Assembly: GCA_937880335.1 (NCBI GenBank)
Contig: CALFLJ010000104.1
Location: forward strand, 1 to 57,158
DNA length: 57,158 nt
Origin: an uncultured Succinatimonas sp.
Lineage (GTDB): Bacteria; Pseudomonadota; Gammaproteobacteria; Enterobacterales; Succinivibrionaceae
Direction: 5' to 3'
Under the pieces are notes generated by a model that ran no database searches, had not been told where the DNA came from, and saw nothing but the letters and a program-made list of their open reading frames with translations. Positions 37,234 through 46,061 of this stretch are shown here, piece after piece. The first letter of the stretch is position 1. Each line of letters begins with the position of its first letter. The position numbers were made by a program, and so were the translations under genes.

Positions 37234-39234
37234 ATGGCACTTATCCGAAACCTAAAACAAAAACCTAAGAATAATTTTAAAAGATTGGCTATAAAAATAT
37301 GTTTGTCTTTTATGATTCTACTTACTATTGCCATAGGTGGAACAATCTTTTATTTCAATGGGAATAATATAAAAGAACCTCTTTTGAAAATTTTAAACGA
37401 GCGCTCGGAAACTAGAATTAAATTTGCAAATGTTGAATTTTCCCCTCTTTATCCTGATACGGTAAAAATACACGATCTGCAAGTTGGTGATACAAAGATA
37501 AAAGAATTGTACATTGAATATGATGTTAAAGAAGTTCTAAGAAATAATAGTTTAATAATAAAAGATCTTTATGCTCGAGACATAAAAAGCGAGAATAAAG
37601 ATTTTGAAAAAATTCTTAAAAATCAGCTTGGTTTTAAAAACATTCACATTAAATCTTTAAATTTAGTTGATTTTCAAATGCAAGGAGATCATTTTTTTAT
37701 CCCTAAGGCAAATTTAGAACTTAAAGAGTTAATAAGTGAGCAAGGAATACTTAATTATAAGGATGCAAAGCTTTATGCTAATGAAGGGATTATTTTTGAT
37801 GAATCTTTTAAAAACGCTAATTTTGAATTTTGCACATCAAAAGATAAGATAAAATTTACTTATTTTTCATTAAAAGTATTAGGAGGAAACCTTAACGGGC
37901 AAGGATATTTTGACAAAAAGGAAGATTGTCTTGACTTAGATGTACTAAATGCATCTAACATCATATTAAAAGATGAAAAACCTTTAGCGGTAACAATAAA
38001 AGCAAAAGAAGCTAATCTTGAAAATATATCAGTTGAACTTAAAAATAATAATTTTTATTTAGGTGGACTTAGAGGAAAAGCTTATAATCTAAAAATTGAC
38101 AACCATAATTATATATTTGATTTTGACGGATTTTTAGATGAAATTTCACAAACCAATTATCAAATTACTTTAGATAGTTCTAAAGTAAAGGCAATTCTCA
38201 ACAATGAAACTCTAAGCTTTAATAGTAAAGGTATGTTTTCTGATGGTAAATACGAAATTGACCTTGAATTTGATAGGTTAAATCAAAATTTAAATGTTAA
38301 TACTCTCAACCTAACTAATGTAAAAATAGAACCAACTTCTTTATTGATTTCACAACTTGAGCATGACTTGCAAAAGTTTAGTACAAATTTTAGTAATATA
38401 AATCTAAATAATTTAAGCTTTATTTCACATATCAATTCCCTTCCTTTATCTATAAAAAATTTTGATGCAAATTTAAATGATCTTTCATTTTCCCCAAAAC
38501 AGTTTAACAAGCCTCTAATGCTGCAACTAAAGGCCCAAAAGGCGTTATTTGCTGATCTATATTTTGATAACCTTACATTAATTGGAAATATCTCAGACGA
38601 CCTTTTAAACATTACGGTCTCTGATTTAAGCTTTAAAAAGTCGAGCTTAAATTTCACCATCTCTTACGCTAAAAAAAATCAATTTATATACTTATTAGCT
38701 AATGCTCGTAATTTTGATTTAACAGAAATAAATTGTTCCCTTATTCCCCATCTTATGGCAGGAAAAATAGATCTTTATATTGATTTAAATGGCAAATTAA
38801 ATGAATTTGGTGATCTTTCTAAGGCTAATGGGAAAATTGAAATCACTTCTGATAATATTTTAATTTCTAGATTAGGTCTTGATCTCATAAATGGAGGAAA
38901 AAAAGAAAAACATATTGTAAGCTTAGATAAACTACTCTTAGCTCTATCAGATGCTGATGTAGGCATTTCAAAACCTTTTTTTGAAATAAAATTTAAAGAT
39001 AATTTAGTAAAAGCGAACCTCAAAGGCGAGACAGCCTCTTTAAAATTTCATAGCAGTGTTACAGCCCTTTTAGATAAGAAAACCTTAAATGGGATTATGC
39101 ATCTTGTAAGCCTAGCTCAAGACAGTACTACAGTTGTAAAGGTTAAAGGATCGTTTAAAAATCCTATTTTTGAAATTGAAGCTATTAGCAGGGGAGAAGA
39201 TCGCCTAGGATTGACTTTTTTATCTAATGATTAA
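37234..39234 (+). CDS. AsmA-family (AsmA/YhdP-like) membrane-anchored protein
   Basis: A 666-residue protein with a basic N-terminus, a single membrane span near residues 20-45 and a long periplasmic part rich in beta-strands. The opening ETRIKFANVEFSPLYPDTVKIHDLQVG resembles in pattern the start of AsmA-like repeats, and the C-terminal third (LIPHLMAGKIDLYIDLNGKL) fits an AsmA C-terminal domain. Proteins of this kind bridge the periplasm or affect phospholipid transport to the outer membrane. I cannot assign a specific E. coli paralogue (AsmA, YhdP, YdbH, YicH). ATG 37234 has GGAAAA upstream. It follows recG by 68 bp. Confidence 0.65.
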   Translation: MALIRNLKQKPKNNFKRLAIKICLSFMILLTIAIGGTIFYFNGNNIKEPLLKILNERSETRIKFANVEFSPLYPDTVKIHDLQVGDTKIKELYIEYDVKEVLRNNSLIIKDLYARDIKSENKDFEKILKNQLGFKNIHIKSLNLVDFQMQGDHFFIPKANLELKELISEQGILNYKDAKLYANEGIIFDESFKNANFEFCTSKDKIKFTYFSLKVLGGNLNGQGYFDKKEDCLDLDVLNASNIILKDEKPLAVTIKAKEANLENISVELKNNNFYLGGLRGKAYNLKIDNHNYIFDFDGFLDEISQTNYQITLDSSKVKAILNNETLSFNSKGMFSDGKYEIDLEFDRLNQNLNVNTLNLTNVKIEPTSLLISQLEHDLQKFSTNFSNINLNNLSFISHINSLPLSIKNFDANLNDLSFSPKQFNKPLMLQLKAQKALFADLYFDNLTLIGNISDDLLNITVSDLSFKKSSLNFTISYAKKNQFIYLLANARNFDLTEINCSLIPHLMAGKIDLYIDLNGKLNEFGDLSKANGKIEITSDNILISRLGLDLINGGKKEKHIVSLDKLLLALSDADVGISKPFFEIKFKDNLVKANLKGETASLKFHSSVTALLDKKTLNGIMHLVSLAQDSTTVVKVKGSFKNPIFEIEAISRGEDRLGLTFLSND

Positions 39235-39476
39235 CTAGTCCCCTTTAAATGAGTAGCCTCATATAAATGCTGTAGCTTTAAGAATAAAAACATAAAATAT
39301 TCTACAATTCTTAAATTTTTACGTGATAATAAGATCTATATTTTATTATCAACCCCATTTATTTGACGATATTCCTACTCCTAAAGTCAGATCGTATTTA
39401 AATCAAAAATACATAATAATGAAATCTACCTTACAAACAAATACGAACCAAATGAGATTTTTTGGTAAGGTTTTAT

Positions 39477-40400
39477 TTAATTTCTCTGAGAAATTTTCAC
39501 TTTAAGTTTTGTAAATTTTCTCTTTGGAGTTAAAGAATCAGCCCCCAATGTTGAGCCAGTAAGACTGGCTAACATAACCATAAAACTTGGAACATTTTCA
39601 CTTATTCCAGAACGAACTACTCCTAAAGTAGCAGTAAATTCTGCTCCTAAAAGAACAATCCACCAATTTATATAAATCCAAATCATTAAGACAGGTAGGG
39701 CAGCTAAGGCTCCATACAAAGCCTCGTAATTTGAAAAATTTAATACAAAAGTACTGAATATCTTCTTGGATATTTCAAAGGCTACCGTTACTAAAACCGC
39801 ACCAATAAAAGCATCTTGAAATTTTACAGTTACGGAAGGCACAATCATAAATAGAGCTGTAATCAAAGCGATCTCAATTATAATTGGGAAAATAAAGTAA
39901 GCTATTAACAAAGGAATACTTAACGCGTCAGCTCCTGATAATAGGGCGTAAGAAAGTACTTTTGAAAAAATCCAAATAATAATACTCAAAGCGATTGGTC
40001 CTAAAGTTAACAGCGTCCAATAGATTGCCATCATACTTCCTAATTTACGTTTGCCGCCCCTCCATATACGATTTAAGGAGTGATCTATAGTTCTTACAAG
40101 AAGGATGGCAACTATGAACAGGAAAATAGTACTAGTTATGGTGAGCTTTCCTGCATGTTCAACTAAATTTCCAACATATGAATTTACAGCATCAGAAAAT
40201 ACAGGCATAAAATTTGAGGCTGCGAAATTTTTCAGTTCCTCACGAGCCTCGGAAAATGAAGGAACAACAGCAAAAACCGACAAAACTACTGTTAAAGCAG
40301 GAATTAAAGCTAATATTGAGGTAAAAGCTAAAGAACTTGCCTCACGACCGATTCCATCTCTACGAACACGACGCAAAAAATAATAAAATAATTCTCTCAC
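39477..40400 (-). CDS. yihY: YihY/UPF0761 family inner-membrane protein
   Basis: A 307-residue protein with about six membrane spans, aligning with E. coli YihY, for example in LAFTSILALIPALTVVLSVFA and VRTIDHSLNRIWR. The family was once called RNase BN by mistake and is now considered a membrane protein of unknown transport role. GTG 40400 is taken as start; a TTG two codons upstream is possible. The C-terminus has a basic tail. It is separated by 240 bp from the AsmA-like gene, which runs convergently. Confidence 0.88.
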   Translation of the reverse strand: MRELFYYFLRRVRRDGIGREASSLAFTSILALIPALTVVLSVFAVVPSFSEAREELKNFAASNFMPVFSDAVNSYVGNLVEHAGKLTITSTIFLFIVAILLVRTIDHSLNRIWRGGKRKLGSMMAIYWTLLTLGPIALSIIIWIFSKVLSYALLSGADALSIPLLIAYFIFPIIIEIALITALFMIVPSVTVKFQDAFIGAVLVTVAFEISKKIFSTFVLNFSNYEALYGALAALPVLMIWIYINWWIVLLGAEFTATLGVVRSGISENVPSFMVMLASLTGSTLGADSLTPKRKFTKLKVKISQRN

Positions 40401-40532
40401 AAGCAATCCCGTTTTTAGTTTAAGCCTTGATATTTTGCTAAGATTATATCTTTATAACATATTATTGTTACACGCTCTATTTTACAAAGAAAGGCTAAAA
40501 TTTTTTCTTTTTATGCAAAATTTTTAATATAT

Positions 40533-41057
40533 ATGATAAGACTAGCAACTAAATTAGATTTAGCTTCAATCGAAGATATTTATAGAAAAATTCATTTAAA
40601 TGAAATTGCAAAAGGTCCTATATGTAATTGGAAAGAAGGTCTTTATCCAACAAAAAAAACAGCAGAGGATAATATTTTAAATCTATATGTTTTGCAGGAA
40701 GATAACAGTATTCTTGGGGCTATGATACTCAACCATAGTCAAAGCCCTGAATATAAGGACCTAATGTGGAAATACCCGGCTGAAGACGCAAAAGTTTTAG
40801 TTATACACACTTTATGTACAAATCCTCAATCTCATGGATATGGTCATGGACAAAAATTACTAGATTTTGCAATAAAAGAAGCTCAACAAACAGGAATGTC
40901 TTGCATAAGACTTGATACTTGGGAACATAATCTACCGGCTCAAAAACTTTACATTAAAAACAGATTTGAATTTGTAGGCAAACATCATGTCTGTCCTTAT
41001 GGTGACGAAATACAAATTTTTTACTACTATGAGTTAAATATTAATGCCCTAAAATGA
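40533..41057 (+). CDS. GNAT-family N-acetyltransferase
   Basis: A 174-residue single-domain acetyltransferase. The acetyl-CoA loop is seen as LCTNPQSHGYGHGQKLLDFA, followed by the last-strand motif NLPAQKLYIKNRFEFVGKH. The substrate is unknown; similarity to RimI-like or amino-group acetylases is only at the fold level. It stands alone between yihY and typA. Confidence 0.82.
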   Translation: MIRLATKLDLASIEDIYRKIHLNEIAKGPICNWKEGLYPTKKTAEDNILNLYVLQEDNSILGAMILNHSQSPEYKDLMWKYPAEDAKVLVIHTLCTNPQSHGYGHGQKLLDFAIKEAQQTGMSCIRLDTWEHNLPAQKLYIKNRFEFVGKHHVCPYGDEIQIFYYYELNINALK

Positions 41058-41281
41058 TACTTTATTTCGTTTTATAAAGATTATATTTAATCTTCTTGCA
41101 TAAAAAACAAAACCTTATGCTAAAACTTGTTTCCCATAAGCATAGTTAATATAAAAAAAATGTAACGAAGCTCAAAAATACGGTAGAATAACGCCACTAA
41201 TTTGTCTAAAAAGAAAATTTGTCTTAAAGAAATTCAAATTCAAGCTTGTTATCCAAGCTAACAATCACACAGGACTAAAAC

Positions 41282-43117
41282 ATGGATGTTCAAAAAATCC
41301 GTAACATTGCGATTATTGCACATGTTGATCACGGTAAGACCACATTAGTAGACAAACTCCTGCGCCAGTCCGGCACACTTGATCGCAACGAGTTAGGTCA
41401 AGAACGCGTCATGGATTCTAACGATATCGAAAAAGAGCGTGGAATTACAATTCTTTCAAAAAATACTGCCATCAATTGGAATGGTTATCGAATTAATATC
41501 GTTGATACCCCAGGTCACGCAGATTTTGGTGGTGAAGTTGAGCGTGTTATGTCCATGGTCGATTCCGTTCTATTACTAGTCGACGCAGTTGATGGACCTA
41601 TGCCACAAACTCGTTTTGTTACTCAAAAAGCTTTTGCTGCAGGTTTACGCCCAATCGTTGTAATTAATAAATGTGATCGTGAAGGAGCAAGACCTGATTG
41701 GGTAATAGATCAAGTTTTTGACTTATTTGATAATCTAGGTGCCACCGATGAGCAATTAGACTTTCCAGTTGTCTATGCATCAGCTTTCATGGGATGGGCA
41801 TCATTAGATGCAAATGAGCACGGTGATAATATGGAACCTTTGTTTGAAACTATTGTAGATAAGGTTTCAGCACCAAACGCCGATCCAAATGGATCATTCC
41901 AGATGCAAATATCCTCCCTTGATTTCACCTCTTATGTAGGCGTCATTGGTGTAGGTCGTATTAAGCGCGGTAAAGCAAAAGTAAATCAAGCTGTAACTAT
42001 TATTGACCGCGAAGGCAATACCCGTACAGGAAAAATTGGTCAGGTACTTGGATATTTAGGTTTACACCGTTCACCTGTAGATGAGGCTGAAGCTGGTGAT
42101 ATTATTGCCGTAACTGGCTTAGGCGAACTTAAGATTTCAGATACAATCTGTGATTCATCAAAAGTTGAAGCCTTACCGCCTTTATCTGTTGACGAACCAA
42201 CTGTTTCAATGAACTTCTGCGTTAATACATCTCCATTTGCAGGACGTGAAGGTAAGTTCATTACTTCTCGTAATATTGAAGACCGTTTACGTGAAGAACT
42301 TGTTCATAACGTAGCTTTAAGAGTTGAAAAAACTGAAGATGCAGATCGCTTTAAAGTTTCAGGAAGAGGAGAATTGCATTTATCAGTTCTAATTGAGGAA
42401 ATGCGTCGCGAAGGTTATGAGTTAGGTGTATCTCGCCCTGAGGTAATTCTGCATAAAGTCGATGGTAAGACCTTAGAACCATATGAGGTTTTAACATTAG
42501 ATTTAGCTGAAGAAAATCAAGGACCTGTTATGGAAGAGCTTGGTTTACGTAAAGGTGAGCTTAAAAACATGGTTCCAGATGGGAAGGGCCGTGTCCGCTT
42601 AGACTATCGTATTCCTGCTCGTGGTTTAATTGGCTTTCAAACTTTATATATGACATTGACATCTGGCTCAGGTCTTATGTATCACACTTTTGATAGCTAT
42701 GATGAATTTGTTGGTGGAAATATAGGAGAACGCCAAAATGGAGTTCTTATTTCTAATGACACTGGCAAGTCTGTCCCTTATGCTCTTTGGTTCCTACAAG
42801 AAAGAGGTCGCCTCTTTGTAGGTCCTGGTGAGGAAGTTTATGAAGGCCAAGTGATTGGTTTACATGTTCGTAGTAATGACCTTACTGTAAACCCTCTAAA
42901 AACAAAGAAACTCACTAATGTTCGCGCAGCTGGCTCTGACGATAATATTTTATTAACTCCTCCGGTTCGTATGTCTCTCGAACAATCCCTAGAGTTCATC
43001 AATGAGGATGAGTTAGTAGAAGTTACACCAAAGAGCATTCGTATTCGCAAAAAACATCTATCAGAAATGGATCGTGTAAGAGCTTTCCGAGCAGCTGGTG
43101 GCAAAAAAGCTGAATAA
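41282..43117 (+). CDS. typA: Ribosome-associated GTPase TypA/BipA
   Basis: A translational GTPase that binds the 70S ribosome and supports 50S assembly and stress growth. The 611-residue protein has AHVDHGKTTL (G1), DTPGHADF (G3), NKCDR (G4), the EF-G-like domains II, III and V, and the characteristic BipA C-terminal domain (GLIGFQTLYMTLTSG). AGGA lies 7-8 nt before ATG 41282. The gene has better codon use than neighbours, with more C-ending codons, as expected for strong expression. A terminator follows. Confidence 0.97.
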   Translation: MDVQKIRNIAIIAHVDHGKTTLVDKLLRQSGTLDRNELGQERVMDSNDIEKERGITILSKNTAINWNGYRINIVDTPGHADFGGEVERVMSMVDSVLLLVDAVDGPMPQTRFVTQKAFAAGLRPIVVINKCDREGARPDWVIDQVFDLFDNLGATDEQLDFPVVYASAFMGWASLDANEHGDNMEPLFETIVDKVSAPNADPNGSFQMQISSLDFTSYVGVIGVGRIKRGKAKVNQAVTIIDREGNTRTGKIGQVLGYLGLHRSPVDEAEAGDIIAVTGLGELKISDTICDSSKVEALPPLSVDEPTVSMNFCVNTSPFAGREGKFITSRNIEDRLREELVHNVALRVEKTEDADRFKVSGRGELHLSVLIEEMRREGYELGVSRPEVILHKVDGKTLEPYEVLTLDLAEENQGPVMEELGLRKGELKNMVPDGKGRVRLDYRIPARGLIGFQTLYMTLTSGSGLMYHTFDSYDEFVGGNIGERQNGVLISNDTGKSVPYALWFLQERGRLFVGPGEEVYEGQVIGLHVRSNDLTVNPLKTKKLTNVRAAGSDDNILLTPPVRMSLEQSLEFINEDELVEVTPKSIRIRKKHLSEMDRVRAFRAAGGKKAE

Positions 43118-43140
43118 AATAGCACTATAATTGATCACAT

Positions 43141-43181
43141 AAAAAATCTGCCTTTTTTATATATTAGGGCAGATTTTTTTA
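43141..43181 (+). terminator. Terminator of typA
   Basis: AAAATCTGCC (43143-43152) pairs with GGCAGATTTT (43168-43177), followed by more T. It lies 24 bp after the typA stop. Confidence 0.85.
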
Positions 43182-43361
43182 TTATCATATTGTTTTAAAA
43201 CAATATATTTTTTTATATTAAATAAATTTCTTCCCACGCTATAAAAATCATTGCACTAAAAATATTTATATTCTTTTATAAATTGTGGTAATGTTTACTT
43301 ATTAAATATAATTTGCACTAAAAATAAACATATACCAATGTATATATGAAGGATATCCAAA

Positions 43362-44453
43362 ATGGTGTGCGATACCAGTGTCATTGTGGAATGCTTAAAC
43401 ACTGCAATTTTAGTTACTGACACCTCATTAAAAATTGTTTTTGCAAATGTTGCTGCCGAAACATTGTTAGGTATGTCTCGCTCACGCCTTTATACATTAA
43501 AATTCACAGACTTAATAGATAAACAGGAAACTCTGTTACTAAATGCTCTTAATGAAACAAATATAAAGCCTAATTTTCAAGGTTTTACAGCAACTGATAT
43601 ACTTCTATCTCCAGAACCTGGACGCTCTTTAGATGCTTCTCTTAGTATTTCTTTTTACCAATCTCGTCGCTGTGGCCTAGTGATCGAAGTTTATGTTCAA
43701 CCACATCAAATGCGTCTTATTAACGAGCAACAACAAAGAGAACAACATAGTGCTGCACGAAATTTAATCCGATCTTTAGCTCACGAAATAAAAAATCCTC
43801 TGGGAGGAATAAGAGGGGCGGCACAACTATTAGAAATTAGTTATAAAAACATTGAAGGGATAACAGATTATACAAAGGTAATCATCGAACAGACGGATCG
43901 GTTAAAGGATTTAGTTGATAGGCTTTTAGGGCCACAAAGACCAAATCCATTGATCCCAACAAATATTCACTATGTAATTGAAAAAGTCTTGTCTTTAATT
44001 GAGATGCAACCTTTAGATGATATCCGAATTGAAAAAGACTATGATCCCTCCTTGCCTGAAATATGTATGGATATTGACGCAATGCAACAAGTATTGCTCA
44101 ATATAATTAACAACGCTATACAAGCACTAATACAAGATAAAACAACATACCCATTAATTAGAATTCAAACTAGAGCTACCATACACTCAATAGTAAACAA
44201 TATCCGCTATTCAACTGCATTAGTAATATCGATTTCCAACAATGGACCAAAAATTCCAGAAGAAATGTTAAGTAGAATTTTTTTTCCTATGGTAACAACT
44301 AAAAGAGATGGCAATGGGCTAGGCCTTTCAATAGCTCAAGGTATAGTAGAGCGTCATGGTGGAGCTTTAGAATGTAAATCCGATACAAATCAAACTATTT
44401 TTAAAATTATTTTGCCCTTATCTATGGGCCGTAAAGATCGCGAGGATAAATAA
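43362..44453 (+). CDS. glnL: Nitrogen regulation sensor histidine kinase NtrB
   Basis: A cytoplasmic kinase/phosphatase that controls NtrC according to nitrogen status through PII. The 363-residue protein has a PAS domain (first 115 residues), a dimerisation helix with the phospho-acceptor SLAHEIKNPLGG (H141), and an ATPase domain with the N box NIINNAIQAL and GNGLGLSIAQGIVERHGG. All catalytic motifs look intact. AAGGA precedes the ATG at 8 nt. glnG starts directly after the stop. glnA, normally upstream, is not here; typA is instead, as it is also next to glnA in E. coli. Confidence 0.95.
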   Translation: MVCDTSVIVECLNTAILVTDTSLKIVFANVAAETLLGMSRSRLYTLKFTDLIDKQETLLLNALNETNIKPNFQGFTATDILLSPEPGRSLDASLSISFYQSRRCGLVIEVYVQPHQMRLINEQQQREQHSAARNLIRSLAHEIKNPLGGIRGAAQLLEISYKNIEGITDYTKVIIEQTDRLKDLVDRLLGPQRPNPLIPTNIHYVIEKVLSLIEMQPLDDIRIEKDYDPSLPEICMDIDAMQQVLLNIINNAIQALIQDKTTYPLIRIQTRATIHSIVNNIRYSTALVISISNNGPKIPEEMLSRIFFPMVTTKRDGNGLGLSIAQGIVERHGGALECKSDTNQTIFKIILPLSMGRKDREDK

Positions 44454-45890
44454 ATGGATCCGATGATTTGGGTTGTCGACGATGACAATAGTATTCGTTT
44501 TGTTTTTGAAAAAGCTTTAACTGTAAATCGTATTTCTTTCCGTATTTTTGAAAGTGGAGATGCAGCTCTTGAGGCTATAAAAGAAGAACATCCTGATGTT
44601 ATTATTTCTGATATCAGAATGCCAGGAACAGATGGATTACAACTTATAAAAGAAGTTCATAAGGTAGATGAAAACATTCCAGTTATCATTATGACAGCTC
44701 ACAGTGATCTTACAGCTGCAATAGACTCTTATGAATCTGGAACTTTTGAATATCTTCCTAAACCATTTGATGTAGACCAAGCAATTGCTGTAATTCGTCG
44801 AGCCGCTGTTCACCGCGTTAATTTATTAAGATTAAAGGAACAAAAAGAAAAATCATTAGAACAACCTCAAGAAAATCGCCAAGAAGCTGAAATCATTGGA
44901 AAGTCTCCTGCAATGCAAGAGGTTTTCAAATGCATAGGACGTATAGCAAAAACAGAGCTTCCAGTTCTTATTCATGGTGAGGTTGGGACAGGACGCTCTC
45001 TTGTTGCAGCTGCAATTCATAATCACTCTGATAGAAGCGAAAAAAATTTTGTAGCTTTAAATTTAGCTTCAATGCCAGCTGAAACTATCAAAAAAGAAAT
45101 TTTTGGAGATTCTCAAGAAAACTTAAATGATTGCGCTCTTATGGCTGCAAATGGAGGAACTTTATTTATAAACGAGATCTGCGATATGCCTATGGATGTC
45201 CAAACTCGTCTTTTACAATTTTTAGAAAATAAAGAAAAATTTACTTCTGCAGTAGGTGAACCTGTCAAAATAAATGTACGCATACTCGCTGCAACTTCAC
45301 AAGACCTTGAGCGAAAAGTAAAAGAGGGAACTTTTGTTTCAGAGCTTTTTTATAGACTTAATGTAATAAATATCAATATGCCTCCTCTTCGTGAGCGCAA
45401 TAATGATATTCCAATGCTCGCAAAGCACTTCCTTTCACAAAGTGCTATTGAAAATCGAACGGAACCTAAAAAACTAACATCAGAAGTTTTAGTATTCTTA
45501 TGTCGCCAATCTTGGCCTGGGAATGTTCGCCAGCTAAAAAACTTATGTAAATACCTTACTATTATGGTTACGGGACGAGACATTCAACTAGTAGATTTAC
45601 CATCAGAATTTTTACATGCTAACAATAACCAAGTAAAACCTGCAACCTCAATTAACGGTAACTCTAGAGAGAATACCTCATGGCAAGAGCTTTTGCGTAA
45701 TTGGGTTGAAGGAAGACTCAAGGCAGGAGAGCATGACATTCTAGGAGAGGCTGTACCTGAATTTGAAAAAGTTATGCTTGAGGCAACTCTTGCATTTACA
45801 GGAAATCATAAACAAGAATCTGCACGTTTATTAGGTTGGGGACGTAATACACTTACAAGAAAAATAAAAGATCTTAATATTGATGCGTAA
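44454..45890 (+). CDS. glnG: NtrC response regulator lacking the sigma-54 GAFTGA loop
   Basis: The partner of GlnL. Residues 1-120 form a receiver domain with the phosphorylation site D53 (SDIRMPG). The central AAA+ domain aligns closely with E. coli NtrC but Walker A is GEVGTGRS (Arg 181 for the catalytic Lys), Walker B is LFINEICD (Asn 240 for Asp), and the segment that should carry GAFTGA is shortened by about six residues and reads IFGDSQENLNDCALMAANGG. The arginine-finger region (FYRLNV, PPLRER) is kept, as is the C-terminal Fis-type helix-turn-helix (ESARLLGWGRNTLTRKIK). No frameshift is needed: both flanks align in one frame. It probably binds DNA and acts without sigma-54. Confidence 0.93.
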   Translation: MDPMIWVVDDDNSIRFVFEKALTVNRISFRIFESGDAALEAIKEEHPDVIISDIRMPGTDGLQLIKEVHKVDENIPVIIMTAHSDLTAAIDSYESGTFEYLPKPFDVDQAIAVIRRAAVHRVNLLRLKEQKEKSLEQPQENRQEAEIIGKSPAMQEVFKCIGRIAKTELPVLIHGEVGTGRSLVAAAIHNHSDRSEKNFVALNLASMPAETIKKEIFGDSQENLNDCALMAANGGTLFINEICDMPMDVQTRLLQFLENKEKFTSAVGEPVKINVRILAATSQDLERKVKEGTFVSELFYRLNVININMPPLRERNNDIPMLAKHFLSQSAIENRTEPKKLTSEVLVFLCRQSWPGNVRQLKNLCKYLTIMVTGRDIQLVDLPSEFLHANNNQVKPATSINGNSRENTSWQELLRNWVEGRLKAGEHDILGEAVPEFEKVMLEATLAFTGNHKQESARLLGWGRNTLTRKIKDLNIDA

Positions 45891-45923
45891 GCTCATATTT
45901 TCATTTTATAAATTATACACGTT

Positions 45924-45959
45924 TTGCCTGATATATCTTTTTTTTTTAATATCAGGCAA
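45924..45959. repeat. Perfect 11-bp inverted repeat after glnG
   Basis: TTGCCTGATAT (45924-45934) and ATATCAGGCAA (45949-45959) surround a loop dominated by a run of nine T. It could act as a terminator of glnL-glnG, but no T run follows the right arm; a transcript hairpin or protein site are alternatives. Confidence 0.6.
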
Positions 45960-46061
45960 TTTGAGATCAATTACTAAGAAAATAAATGCTAAATAGTGTA
46001 AATTTATCTTCATAACTAAACGGTTTCAAGTAAAGAAACTATTTTTTTTGAGAGATTGTTT

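Noticed and set aside
39323..39505. A 60-codon plus-strand frame between the AsmA-like gene and yihY
   Set aside because: It runs into the 3' end of yihY on the opposite strand and shows no family resemblance or ribosome site.
44454..45890. A frameshift or sequencing deletion as the cause of the missing GAFTGA loop in glnG
   Set aside because: The alignment with NtrC continues in the same frame on both sides, and independent substitutions in Walker A and Walker B point to real divergence.
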